Shown here one piece after another: positions 11,059-21,984 of a stretch of DNA of 64,000 nucleotides (position 1 is the first letter of the stretch; every line of letters begins with the position of its first letter). This stretch comes from Parietaria judaica (taxonomy: Eukaryota > Streptophyta > Magnoliopsida > Rosales > Urticaceae): the NCBI GenBank assembly GCA_954871525.1, contig OX940864.1, positions 20,640,001 to 20,704,000 on the forward strand. Direction: 5' to 3'. A model generated the notes under the pieces. That model was not told the DNA's origin. It was given only the letters and a program-made list of their open reading frames with translations, and ran no database searches. Position numbers and translations under genes: made by a program.

Positions 11059-13030
11059 TAGAGCTGCACGCGCCTTTGTCGCGACTGATCGCGACGAAAG
11101 TCGCCAAAATCACGAGCAGGGACGTCGCGATGCGTCGTGGCTTGGCTGGTCGCGATGCGTCGCGACGTGGTCGCGATTTAGCGAGGAAGGACCAAAAAAA
11201 GGCTGTGGCAAAAGTTATTTTTTGTTTCCAATGTTTAATTTTATTAGTTTTTATCCGAATTTAAGTATTAAATTATGTAAACTTATTATTTAAACTTTAT
11301 TTATTTCAAAATTAATATTTTAGTATGTTATTATTGTGTAACATATTATTAATTTTAATTTATAAGTTAATTTTTAAGTTGTAATATATGTTAATAAGTA
11401 TTAATGTGTACCATATTAATAATTATTAAAATTCTAAAACAAATAAGTAAATATGATAAAACAAGATATTAAAAAAAAGTTGTATCATTCATTGTGAATA
11501 TTACAATATGGTGGAAGAAGTTGTAAATATTCAGTGTAAATATTACAAGATGCCTCACTAAAACCTCTCTTGTAAAACCCTCCTTAGGGACATAAAACCA
11601 AGAGAGGAAAGAGCACATCATATTGGCGTTTACATTGCGTCACTCGGGGAACCAGTCGTTAAACCTTTGCGTCATAAGCTCTAGCTCCGTTGGCTCGGAC
11701 CGTTGGGCGATGGTGGGGTTGCGGAACATCCAATCGTTCAACACCACCGCTTGCTCGAGGTGTGTGGGAGTTGTTGACGCCCTCCGGTCGTCGATTATAT
11801 GCTGAGCCGAGCTGAACGCGCTCTCCGAAGCAACGCTGGAAATGGGGATGGACAGTATATCCCTCGCCATTCTCGCCAATATCGGGAATCTTTCCCGTTG
11901 ATTCTTCCACCATCCAATCACATCGAACTCGACGGAGTCCTCGTCGATCCGCAGGCCGTAGTACCGCTTCAGTTCTTGCAGGGCACCGTCCGTTTCCTTC
12001 GCTCGTGCCGGTGGCGTACCGGATCCCGATGCTTCTCCGCGATCCAGTCTTTGCTTCAGTCTCCGGACAAATGCTGGGCCGGTCTTGGTTGGGCTTTCCA
12101 TAACTGCCCTTTGCTCTGCCTCCACGTTGAACTGTGGGAACCGCCAGTCGTATTCACTGTAAAGTTCATAAAAAGCTTCATTAACAACCTTAATATAATC
12201 AGTGTAATCCACTCCTAAGTTTGTCCCGATTGCTGACATCAAAGGCCCGAAAGTAAACATAATACGGGGATCCAAGATAGCACCAAAACAATACGAAAAA
12301 GGGGGTGGATCCCAATAACTTTTGAATTTTGCAACCATTCCCTCAATCATGGGCGAAATAACAGGGTCATTTGCGAATTCAGAAAAAGTGTAACGGGAAT
12401 GTAGCCGTCGGGACAAGGCTCTGATGTTCCCCCTTGTAGAAATTGGGGTTGCAAATTCCTGGCCGCCCTTCGACCCCCGGAACTACCGCCGCTTCTTCGA
12501 GACATAATGATAGAACTTTAGGAATTTAGAAAATTGGAACTTTGGAACTTTAGAACTTTGGAACTTTGGAGATTGAGAGTGGAAAAAACTTGGAGAGTTG
12601 AGAGAATTTGAGAGAGAGTTGAGAGATTGTTGGTGAGGAAATGAGGGAGGAAGAGGTGGTATTTATAGGGTTTTAGGAGAGGGTGGGGTGGGTGAATAAT
12701 TATTGTTGTGGGTGAAGAGGGTGAATAATTGTGAGGAGATGGTGGGTGAAAAGTATTTGAAATTTGAAATTTTAGGGTTGAAATTCGAGTAAAGTGGGTA
12801 ATAATTGTGGTTGTGGAATAAAATTCGGGTAAAAAGTGTGTTATTTATGCCCCAAAAGGACAAAATCACGCGGATCGCTGACGTGGCACGATCTGGGCCG
12901 TCGATCGCTTCACGCGGATCAAGCCCTGACGCGTCGCGACCAGAGCCCGAGATCGCGACGCGTCGCGACTGGCACTGTTTGCGTCGCGACGCATCGCGTC
13001 GTGAGTGGCGACGTCGTTTGCACAGCTCTA
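11059..13030 (-). mobile_element. hAT transposon, internally deleted (1,972 bp)
   Basis: The ends are TAGAGCTGCAC (left) and TGCACAGCTCTA-like (right, ending 13030), flanked by an 8-bp target duplication TAAATTAG (11051-11058) and TATATTAG (13031-13038), one mismatch. Both subterminal zones (about 11,067-11,180 and 12,865-13,015) are dense in TCGCGAC/GTCGCGA motifs, the likely transposase binding sites. The transposase reads on the minus strand and lacks its central part. This is the same family as the copies at 1-1318 and 56,384-56,697. Confidence 0.9.
11640..12505 (-). pseudogene. hAT transposase with internal deletion and frame break
   Basis: An ATG at 12,505 opens a short N-terminal segment (MSRRSGGSSGGRRAARN...) typical of the basic leader of these transposases. 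It runs out of frame into the C-terminal piece, which is open from about 12,430 to the stop at 11,640 and includes RLHSRYTFSEF, the MVAKFKSYW-to-ILDPR region and the complete dimerisation domain (SVASESAFSSAQ). The BED zinc finger and most of the catalytic domain are missing. The junction lies near 12,420-12,435. It is therefore not expected to make active transposase, although the C-terminal ORF of 258 codons is intact. Confidence 0.85.
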
Positions 13031-15721
13031 TATATTAGTGAGGGAAGTTAAAATACTTTTAAAATTAATTAAATATTCAGTTTTTTTAACGATTGAAAAT
13101 TGAAATCAAAAACAGATTTTCTCCTTAAATGTAGCAAAGAAGATAACTGAATCATATTTATCCTTCCATAATTATTTTTCGAATAAATATCCCTATTAAT
13201 CAGTCTTTTAACGATTGATTTTTTTTTTTAAATCTAATATAATTGGTATATTTTTCCGCCATTTTTTTTGTGTGTGCAGAAGCATTTTCATTGGTTCGAT
13301 TGAAAGCTTTTTTGCAGAAGCATTTTTCAGAACATAAAGCTATTTTTCGAATATTTTTGCTCTTTATTAATCATTGATTGCTCTTTATTTTCAATATTTT
13401 TGTTATTTAATTTTTGAATATTTTCAAATAATTCTTTCATTCTTCAATATACAATCAACATACAGAAATTGTATTTAAATATTCCAATTTGAAACTGTAA
13501 ATTAAATTATGAATTATGTATATGTATATACGAATATTTTGTACGGGAACCGTTGGTAAATTAATATACGAATCATGTATATGTATAAACCAATTTCAAA
13601 CGGTAAATTAATACATGAATCTTGTATATATATAAACCAATTTCAAACTGTAAATTAAATTACCAAAAAAATCTGTAAATGTAATTACGAATACGGAAGA
13701 CCCGAATATGTAATTTCATTTACGTATTCAACATGTAACACAAACAAATTCAAATTCAAATTTCTTAACACCAACCAAATAACAACTACATGTATCATTA
13801 CAAAGTTGGATTTCGCGACCTAGAGATGGCGAGAATTGGCCTCATACCAGTGTGTCTATATTCATTCGGAACAAGAAACTGCAAAAGGACAACATATAAA
13901 ATACGTAATTGTAAACAATGGAAATACAACTTGTAATTATAATTCAAAAAATTCGTAATTATAATTACGAAATATATATTCGTAAACATATTTAGCAAAT
14001 CAATTAACAAAATTTGTATTTCATATACCAATTTCAAACAGAACTTGTATATATATATATACCAATTTTAAACTGTAATTTAAAGTACCAATGAATCTGT
14101 AAATATATATACGAATCTTGTGTATACATATATCAATTTAAACTATAAATCAAAGTACCAAAATAATATGTAAATTTAATCACGAAAACTTAAACCCAAT
14201 TATGTAATCCCATATACGTATTCAACACGTCACACATAAAGAATTGAAATTCAAATTCGGACCGAAGCTTCACGACCGAGATACGGCAATCAAACAATGG
14301 CCAACGATCTTTTGACAAGAAACAGATGGATTAAATCCACATGCGGAGATTAAATCGAATATAAACAAGGAATAAGGACTTACTAGGTTGTATTTCGACA
14401 GAGAGAGGCGAGGAATGGCGAACGAACTTTAGGGGAAAGACGCTTTTGGCGAACGAACTTTAGGCGAGGAAGGGCGCTACTGAGGCGAGGCGCAACTGGG
14501 GATTGCGACGGGGAGCAGTGAGGAGGAGGGGGACGGCATGACGAGTAGTGAGGAGGCGACGAGAGAAATGGGTTCGACGAGAAAGTGGTTGGACGAGAAA
14601 GTGAAATTTTGAATTTGAAATTAATAATTCAATATCTATTAAATGAAAACGTAATAAATGTGATGGAAATTGTCAACCGTAATAATAGCTTGAAATAAAT
14701 TTTGAAATTAAAATAATTAATAAATAATTAAAACGAAAATTAGAAAATATAATTAGTCTTAAGGTTAAAATAGTCCAAATAAGTAAATTAATGGGTACAA
14801 AATAATTGTTTGAAACTATGGCCATTTTTCTTGAACTTTAAGTGGTTTTTGGGCATTTGGTGGGTTTTCTTTTTAAAAAATAAATAAAAAGGTAAAAAAA
14901 AAAAAAAAACTTGTGGAAAATTTGTCCAAATTTCAAATTCTATACGCTAAAAAACAAAAACTTGTGAAATGACATGCGGGTAATTCCATGATAGGAAAAC
15001 GAAAACGAAATCCAATGGAAAAGCGGTTGACATCCTCATAATTTCCGAGTATTCCATGGCATGCCCATTGTAAACCTCAGTTTTTAGAACACTGCCCATC
15101 CCGATTCCATAGTGGCCGAAAATGTTGTTTTATTGCGGTTCGATGCATCTTAGTTTTTGTTCGCGTTTGTTATTATTTTTAGTCTTTCTCGTCACTTCTC
15201 GCTACGTGACATGTCATTTGTTGTTTGGTCAGTTTGATTGCACTTTTTCGACTTGATCTAGACGAAATAAAAACCTAGATCATTTCAATTTCCCCTGTTT
15301 GTGAACATTTTCAATCTGCGTTCATTTGTGTGCGAATTTCCAAGTGTTGGAAGAATTGCGATTCTAAATGTGTGCGCGGATCTCCAATCCGAGCTTGTTC
15401 TTGTTTCACCGATCTCCGCTGCATTACTATTTTCAATCCGAGAAATAACAATTTTTGCCTACATACAGTGATGCTTCTTCTTACTCATTTTACCTATTTC
15501 TACGTTATTGGTCAATAGTAGTGTAACTATGGTCCGAATTAGAATTCTGCATCTGAAAAACTATGAACCGAAATTCAGGTTCGAACTTTTTTCTTCTTTT
15601 TTTTCAAAAAAAATATATTTTTTTTAAATAAAACATTGAATTTAATTTTTCTTACATTATTTTTTTACTGTCGAATTGAATAATTAATGCGTCAATTTAT
15701 ATTGTACGTACATTACATTAT
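13031..15721. other. No gene seen; AT-rich with a GC-rich island
   Basis: Low-complexity DNA with many ATATAC/GTAAAT words at 13,490-14,220 and a GC-rich island at 14,390-14,600 (GGCGAACGAACTTTAGG repeated at about 14,416 and 14,449). The island resembles the leader of a degenerate Mutator-like element read from the minus strand, but no transposase domain could be recognised. Confidence 0.45.
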
Positions 15722-16280
15722 TGTTGTGAATCGGGATCGATTCTCGCCGATTCTTGCATGCAATACGAAGTGATTAAATGTCGAATCATTGTCACAAAAC
15801 TGAAACGAAAAATAAAAGCGGAAAAAGAAGAACGAGACAACCATTTTTAGAGAGTGGTTCGGCCGGAGATCAAAATCCAATCTCCAGCGTTACATCCACT
15901 CTTTGCTCCGGTGAAACTTCCCGGAAGCCATGCACTAGGTATCGTCGATTTACACACTCGAATCTCTCATACATAATCACTCAAGAGGAACGAGATCGAA
16001 GAAGAAAACGAGAAGCCCTAATTTCTAACACCATAAGAGCACCTCCATGAGAGAACCAAGTCTCTCTTCACTGATCCTGGAAGCAGCAACTATCGCGCAT
16101 CATCCTGAGGAAAGAAGGAAAGCTTTTTGAGGCTTTTAATCGTAGCCGTCCGATCACCACTCCATCCAACGGCTCAAAACACTTCATTGGATAACTCCAA
16201 ATAGAATGTTGTTTTTTACTCTTTCTTGTCATTTTTTAGGGCTAGATAATGGGCTTTATTGTGGGCTTCACATTCCAACA
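15722..16280 (-). mobile_element. Solo LTR, Copia-like (559 bp)
   Basis: Ends TGTTG (15722) and CAACA (ending 16280) are flanked by the exact 5-bp duplication ATTAT (15717-15721 and 16281-16285). Read on the minus strand it starts TGTTGGAATGTGAAGCCCAC, a typical Copia LTR start. No internal domain follows on either side, so it is a solo LTR formed by recombination between the two LTRs of one element. Confidence 0.85.
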
Positions 16281-16775
16281 ATTATCTTATTGTGCTTATA
16301 CTTCCTCTAATTTTAAAGTTTAATTTATAAAATATAAATTGTTATATTAATTATAGAATTAAAAATTGTGAACCATTAATCAATAATTTCCACGAATATA
16401 CAAACTCTTGAAATTTTGATGAAATAAAAGTTTTAAAAACCCCGACTTGCCATGACATGCCCTCAATATATCCAAAAATATAACATGTCGGTAACTTTTT
16501 TTCAGTATCCGTTTACCTTTTTTTTTTTACAAACAAACAAAAAACTGAAAACGAAGAAAAAGTAAGGAAGAAAAAGAGTGGAAAATCGAGAAGGTTGGAA
16601 AAGAGAGAGAAAAAAGATAGAAAAAGTCGGAGGAACCGGAAAAATATAGGAAGAAAGAGAAAATTCATATATGTAGGTACAATATATCAAATTATAATTA
16701 TAACCTTATTTTTATAAAATTATAATTGGAACTTATACATACATAACAAAATTACAATTATAATATATATATATA

Positions 16776-17802
16776 TGTTGTATTTTCGAAGATTTAATCT
16801 CATCGCGGAAGCGGAAATTCCACGAATCCTTGAAACTTAGATCTAGACAACATGAAATAATCAAAACTTACTTGTGAGAATATTTCCTTAGCCTCTGATC
16901 GAATCTTGGCAATTCCCGTCACCTTGCACGCGTAGCTTCTCCACGCAAATCGGACCACGAACCGTTCAAGTGTTCGGCCTCTACTTCGTACACCACGTCG
17001 CTCACGGAACACCTCTTGGTCGGAAATCACCTCGTCGGAATACTAGATCCTTCTCGGTGATTAGGAAACGGACGAAAGACTCATTGGCTTGTGAGAAAAT
17101 CGCACCCTCTCTTGGTCTAGGGAGGCGGCGAATTTTCTCTCTTTGTGGGAGTGGGAAAACCCAATCTTAATGCTTGCTTAGGGTTTTACATGACCACTCA
17201 TGTACTTATATAGGCTTAGGGTTATGTCTTTTTTTTTTTTAAGGAAATAAATTCATTAAGATTAGGGCCTTAAATCACCCCGCACGTACACATCAAGCCA
17301 CTCCGGGCAATTACAAGACCAAAAGTCCGAAGTCCCCGCGGGGATACGAGATTTTGCTAACGCGTTTGCAACCTCGTTACATAGCCTAGGGATCCACCGA
17401 ATCTTTCTCGTCGGCGCCACTTTCTTAAGCAAGCCTTCGATGCTCCGTAGAATCGGTCCTTGTAAACTATTAAATAGCTTCCCGTTGACAATTTGGATTG
17501 CCTGCAGACAATCCGATTCTACCACCGAGATTGTCCAACCCCGGTCATGGGCGAATTGGAGCCCATGAAGAATAGCCGTGCACTCCGCCGTCAGAGCCGA
17601 GTCCACCACGATTAGCCTTGCGGCCGTGACCCCTAGCACCATGCCTCGGGCATTCCTCACGACTCCCCCGAATGCTTAGGGTTATGTCTAATGAGCTTTA
17701 TGAATCATATTAAATCAAGCCTATCAGACACATTATCTCATGCGAGCCTTAATGCCCAATCCCGAATCTTTGGGCACTTTTGCTACATTGATAATTCCTA
17801 CA
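16776..17802 (-). mobile_element. Solo LTR interrupted by a LINE fragment
   Basis: On the minus strand it starts TGTAGGAATTATC (17802) and ends AATACAACA (16776), flanked by ATATA on both sides (16771-16775 and 17803-17807). Because the flanks are AT repeats, the duplication alone is weak evidence; the matching ends and the similarity to the LTR at 59,916 (same TGTAGGAA start, AACCCTA..., CACCGAGA and GACGTGGTG words in the same order) support it. Without the nested insertion it would be about 567 bp. Confidence 0.7.
17230..17673 (-). mobile_element. 5'-truncated LINE with RNase H domain, nested in the LTR
   Basis: Insertion on the minus strand ending in a poly(A) run (poly-T at 17,230-17,241) and flanked by an exact 16-bp target duplication, GCTTAGGGTTATGTCT, at 17214-17229 and 17674-17689. 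The ORF at 17,262-17,660 (132 codons, no true start) is the C-terminal RNase H-like domain of plant non-LTR elements: the segment DSALTAECTAILHGLQFA, then VESDCLQAI, then IRWIPRLCNEVANALAK, in the order expected for the RVT_3 family. The reverse transcriptase and endonuclease are absent because of 5' truncation. One open frame suggests a fairly young insertion. Confidence 0.9.
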
Positions 17803-17833
<31 letters not shown>

Positions 17834-18267
17834 CATATTTCTAAAAGCCATCGGTTAGTGATTACCAGTAAAATTTGATTCTTTAAATGTTGATAAACTT
17901 TTTTTTTTTTACCTGAAAAAACCCACTGCTAAACTTACCTATTTGAGTACCCAGAAAATGGACTGCGGTTTTTCATCGGTAACATTGTTCAAAACCTTGG
18001 ATGAAATAGTTACCTTAGTATTAATATTTCAGAGCATGAAAACCGATAACCGGACTTTTATGAACCATTTTGGAAACACGATAACGTCTAAAAGACCGTT
18101 AAATTACAATGTACATTACTGATTTTGGATGTCCCATCCTATTTCAAAAATTACTTATTTTTTCTTATTTTTTCACGACCCCTCTGTAAATTTTTTTGGC
18201 ATTTTCTGGCTTCGCCCTTGACAGTATTCACAGAAACAGTGAACTTCGCGAATAGCTTGAGCCTTGA
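17803..18267. other. No gene seen; (TA)n tract at 17,808-17,832
   Basis: AT-rich DNA between the solo LTR and the serpin promoter, with a short TA microsatellite and no ORF of interest. Confidence 0.6.
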
Positions 18268-18350
18268 GACTAACACGGCAAAGAGGAAACGACATCAAAT
18301 CTACAATAAGGAAATATATTTATATATATATATATATATACATATATAAT
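18225..18350 (+). promoter_or_regulatory. Putative core promoter of the first serpin gene
   Basis: The words ACAGTGAACTT, AGAGGAAACGACATCA and ACAATAAGGAA are followed by a TA-rich TATA-like run at 18,315-18,345, some 50-80 bp before the ATG at 18,399. The same words in the same order precede the second serpin at 21,815-21,910, so the block was duplicated with the gene. A transcription start cannot be fixed from sequence. Confidence 0.5.
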
Positions 18351-18398
18351 GTCCAGTTCTACATTACTACTATATCCAAACATCTTTCTCTCTGAATC

Positions 18399-20953
18399 AT
18401 GAGTTCCCAAGAAGAAGAAGCTGGAAACGGCATGGAAATGGATTCCGCCGGCCTGAGCATCGGGGCGAAGATGATCTCCTCCGCGATCGAGGGCGGCCAC
18501 AACGTTTTGGTCTCTCCGACGACCATGACCATTGCTCTCAACATGGTCGCTTCCGGCTCCAGAGGCAAAACCCAACTCGCTTTCTTGGAGTTTCTTGACG
18601 CCCAAGACATCGACCAACTCATCACCCGATCACAAACCCTCTTCTCCCTTCTCGAGCTCCACCTCGCCATGGACGAGACCATACCGCCAATCCCGACAGC
18701 GCCGCCGATCCCGTCCGCACTAGCGCCAATCCCGACAGCACCGCCAATCCCGACAGCGCCACCGATCCCGTCCGCACTAGTGCCAATCCCGACAGCACCG
18801 CCAATCCCAACAGCGCCGCCGATCCCGTCCGCATTAGTGCCAATTCTGACAGCACCGCCAATCCCGGACGCCCCGCCACAGCCGGAGCAGCTTGGTTCCG
18901 AACCTTCAGATGACTCCCTGCCTCCGCTTCAGGCAAAGAGTTACGAAAGTGATTCGGGGCCACCATCGGACGACTTAGAAGATTACGAGCCGTCTTTTTC
19001 GTCCAGCAGCGACACGGGTTCAGTCAAGTCATTTTCTCCTGCCAACGCTAGCTCTCCGCTGATTCCTTCACCGGTCGACGACCAGAGCGGCCTTAATACG
19101 TCGCCCGACGGCACTGGTTCGGTCATGTCGTTATCTCCGGCCAACCCTAGTTCTCCGCTGATTCCTTCACCGGTCCACGACCAGAGCGGCCTTAATACGC
19201 AGCCCGACGGCACTGGTTCGCTCATGTCGTTTTCTCCGGCCAACCCTAGTTCTCCGCTGATTCCTTCATCGGTCCACGATCAGAGCGGCCTTAATACGCC
19301 GGCCGACGGCACTGGTTCGCTCATGTCGTTTTCTCCGGCCGATGCTAGTTCTCCGCTGATTCCTTCACCGGACCGCGATCTGAGCGGTCTCAATACGCCA
19401 CCCGAAGGCACTAGCCCTCCTCCGCTTCGTTCGCCCACATCCCACTTCACTGCTTCTCCGCCGTCTCCCAAGAGCGATACGCCACCCACCGGCAGTGACG
19501 CTTTAATTTCGATGGTATCCCGCCGATTGTTCGCCAACCCAATATTGCCAATGCCGGGTATTTCGTTGGAAAGACGTCGTCTCTCGCCGGAGAGAGTTGC
19601 GCCGCCGCCGCCAAGACCGGAAACGGCCGTTTTCATGGAACAGGCAGTTTGGGCTGATAGTCGCACTCATCCTCTGAAACCAATCTTCGTTAACAACACC
19701 GAGTCCGTTTACAAAGCTCTTCTCAAGGACTTCGATTTTCGCTATGAGCATCAGGTAATCTTTCCCCATTAACGCTTCCTTTCTTTACGTATTTCTTTTT
19801 TAGAGTTAATTACGGCGTAAGTATCAATTATTTTGATTTTTTTTGGTGGCATAAACATTTTTAAATGAAAGAAAAATATTTGAAACTTCATATTTTCTAT
19901 TCTGCATAATTTAGAATGAATTTTCATTTGGTTTTGGGTGATGAAAGTTCATCAACCATCAATTGCGAATTTGCAGGGAAAAGTAACATAATTGCAAATT
20001 TTATTTATTTGAAAGTTTTATTACATGGGTATTGTTATTTAGGGATTAAAAATAATTAATGTTTTAGTTATATGTTGTGAGTTAGGTAAGTCTGTTAAGA
20101 TCATCTATATCATCATGATTTTTTTAATTTTTTTTTTTTAAATCTGTTAATTTGGATCACAAGTTTATGTTATTTGACATTTTGACCCTGAAAATTTTAA
20201 GTATATTTTTCTGTAATTAATTTTCAGCGCCTGAGAATAAGAACAGAGATGAACATATGGGCGCAGAGCACGACAAAGGGACTCTTCAAGCAATTCATGC
20301 CTGCCTCGATGCCGATCCACCCGATTCTGTGCGTAACGAGTGTGACGTACTTCAGCAGCGCCTGGGAAATGCCGTTCCGAGCCTGCAACTCCGGCCCGGG
20401 CGACTTCCACATCCTCACGGGAGAAACCGTCCAAGTTCCGTTCATGACCAAAACAAACGAGCACTTCTTCTTCCAGTCGGTCAAGGACTTCAAGCTGATT
20501 CGGATACCGTATCGCAGAGGTGGCTCGATGTCGAAGGGGTACTCAATGTACCTGATCCTCCCTCACGCCGTCGATGGAATAAACGACCTCTTGGTGCAGG
20601 TCGGGCCCGATCTGACTGGTCTCCGACTCGAGAGTTTCGGGCTTCAGAAGGAGAGGCTCTCGCGCGTGTCGGTGCCGACGTTTGAGCTCACGCAACTAAA
20701 GGGCACGAGGCCGCCTTTCGCACGCAAATTTCTTTTCTATCAGAAGGTGTTCGTCCGAGTCAACGAGGAAGGGTCGGTGGTGGGGGGATCCCCGGACAAG
20801 TCTTCCGTCCAAGTCAACGAGGAAGAACCGACGGCGGTGGAAGGCAGGGCCGAGTTTGTGGCGGACCACCCGTTCATGTTCATGATCGTCCAAGACGAGT
20901 CGATGCTTACGGTTTTCGTTGGAGCGGTTCTGAATCCCCTCATAGTTGACTGA
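18399..20953 (+). CDS. Serpin with large Pro/Ser-rich repeat insertion (693 aa)
   Basis: Two exons: 18,399-19,754 and 20,228-20,953, joined at CAG/GTAATC and TTTTCAG/CGC in phase 0, 452 + 241 residues. Serpin landmarks: SPTTMTIALNMVASGS (residues about 40-55), AVWADSRTHPLKPIF...SVYKALLKDFDF (about 415-447), then MNIWAQSTTKGLFKQ (the plant VNSWAEKETNGLI segment), VTYFSSAWEMPF, SMYLILPHAVDGINDLL, and the C-terminal FVADHPFMFMI...VLNPL. Plant serpins are usually about 390 residues; here some 260 extra residues sit between the helix C/D region and strand s2A, made of a 13-19-residue IPTAPP repeat (18,687-18,870) and a 33-residue repeat (19,014-19,409). The reactive-centre hinge reads NEEGSVVGGSPD rather than the inhibitory NEEGTEAAAA, so protease inhibition is doubtful. 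Without a signal peptide it would be cytosolic or nuclear. Confidence 0.87.
18687..18870 (+). repeat. Coding repeat, 39/57-bp Pro-rich units
   Basis: Unit starts lie at 18687, 18726, 18783 and 18840. The first unit is 39 bp (13 residues) and the next two 57 bp (19 residues, PIPTAPPIPTAPPIPSALV); the last is partial. All lengths are multiples of three. Confidence 0.9.
19014..19409 (+). repeat. Coding repeat, four 99-bp units
   Basis: Four direct copies of a 33-residue unit start at 19014, 19113, 19212 and 19311, with the pattern TGSxMSFSPANPSSPLIPS followed by PVHDQSGLNTxPDG. The units differ at only a few positions, so the array is young or homogenised. Ser/Thr-Pro pairs make it a possible phosphorylation-rich disordered segment; this is inference. 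Confidence 0.95.
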
Positions 20954-21201
20954 AAATCGTTGGCTTTGATGTCTTTGACGACTTAGCGTTACAAAAAATT
21001 AGGAACAAAAGATGTATTTTTAAATAATACTAACTGTGAACTATAGATTCATGATGATATTAGATGAAATAATTGCAACACGACCCTTACACATTTTCCT
21101 TGTCAAAATCCACACCTATTTACAATTGCTTTCAGCTTCACGTGCCAAATCCGTGGGGCCTGTTTTAACGACACATAATTTTTGCCTGAAATTATACTTG
21201 A

Positions 21202-21246
<45 letters not shown>

Positions 21247-21814
21247 GAGTAAAATTAGAGGATTAAACTAATATTTTATACGTGCTCTAGCGTTTATTGA
21301 TCTTTGAGTTATACAATCAAACATAATACAAAAGTGCAAACTTTCTATGTTTGCTCTAGAATTTCTTCTTTAATGTCGTCGTCACTGAAAACTCGGACCA
21401 CTATAATGAAGTCATGTTGTGCTTAACATATTAAGACTAATGGCAGTGACACCTTTTAAGGTATGAGAATGTCCGCCTTATAAAGTTACAATGAGAGCAT
21501 CCGGCCTACTTTTCGATACTTATGCCGCTAATTTCTCTTAATACATAGAGTACTTAGAAAATTAGGGATTTTTTGCGGCATAAGTATCTAAAAATGTTAA
21601 GAAAATGTGGCAACATATTCTTTACTTCTTGTTTTGTAGCGGCGTATATTCTTTATTCTTCACAGTTACCTAATCGGGTACCCACGATTAAACTTTTTGA
21701 TAGCAATATAAAAATATACACTGCGACATTTGGTGAAAGTACCTATATTATTGCCGCAAATATCCCAATATATACATAATATAATATATAAGTTAGAAAC
21801 ATTATCATAGACCG
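20954..21814. other. Serpin intergenic spacer with (TA)n at 21,205-21,242
   Basis: No gene seen. A TA microsatellite of nearly 40 bp and short inverted GCATAAGTATC/CTTATGCCGC words (about 21,510-21,590) suggest MITE debris. Confidence 0.55.
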
Positions 21815-21912
21815 TGAACAGTGAACTTACGGAGTAACATGAGATTAACAAGACAGAGGAAACGACATCAGTTTTATTTACAATAAAGGAATAAATATAT
21901 AATATATACATG
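21815..21912 (+). promoter_or_regulatory. Putative core promoter of the second serpin gene
   Basis: Contains the words shared with the first serpin promoter (ACAGTGAACTT, AGAGGAAACGACATCA, ACAATAAAGGA) and the TATA-like AAATATATAATATATAC at about 21,892-21,910, some 75-90 bp before the ATG at 21,985. Confidence 0.5.
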
Positions 21913-21984
21913 AAAGAAAGTTCATGCAGTTCTTCAAACTATTGTATACAAACATTCAAACTGATCTGACTTCCTCTCTCAATC

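Noticed and set aside
16800..17170. ORFs of 66-76 codons near the first LTR copy, and a 78-codon ORF at 60,195
   Set aside because: Both lie in corresponding parts of related solo LTRs, so they are LTR sequence and not host genes.
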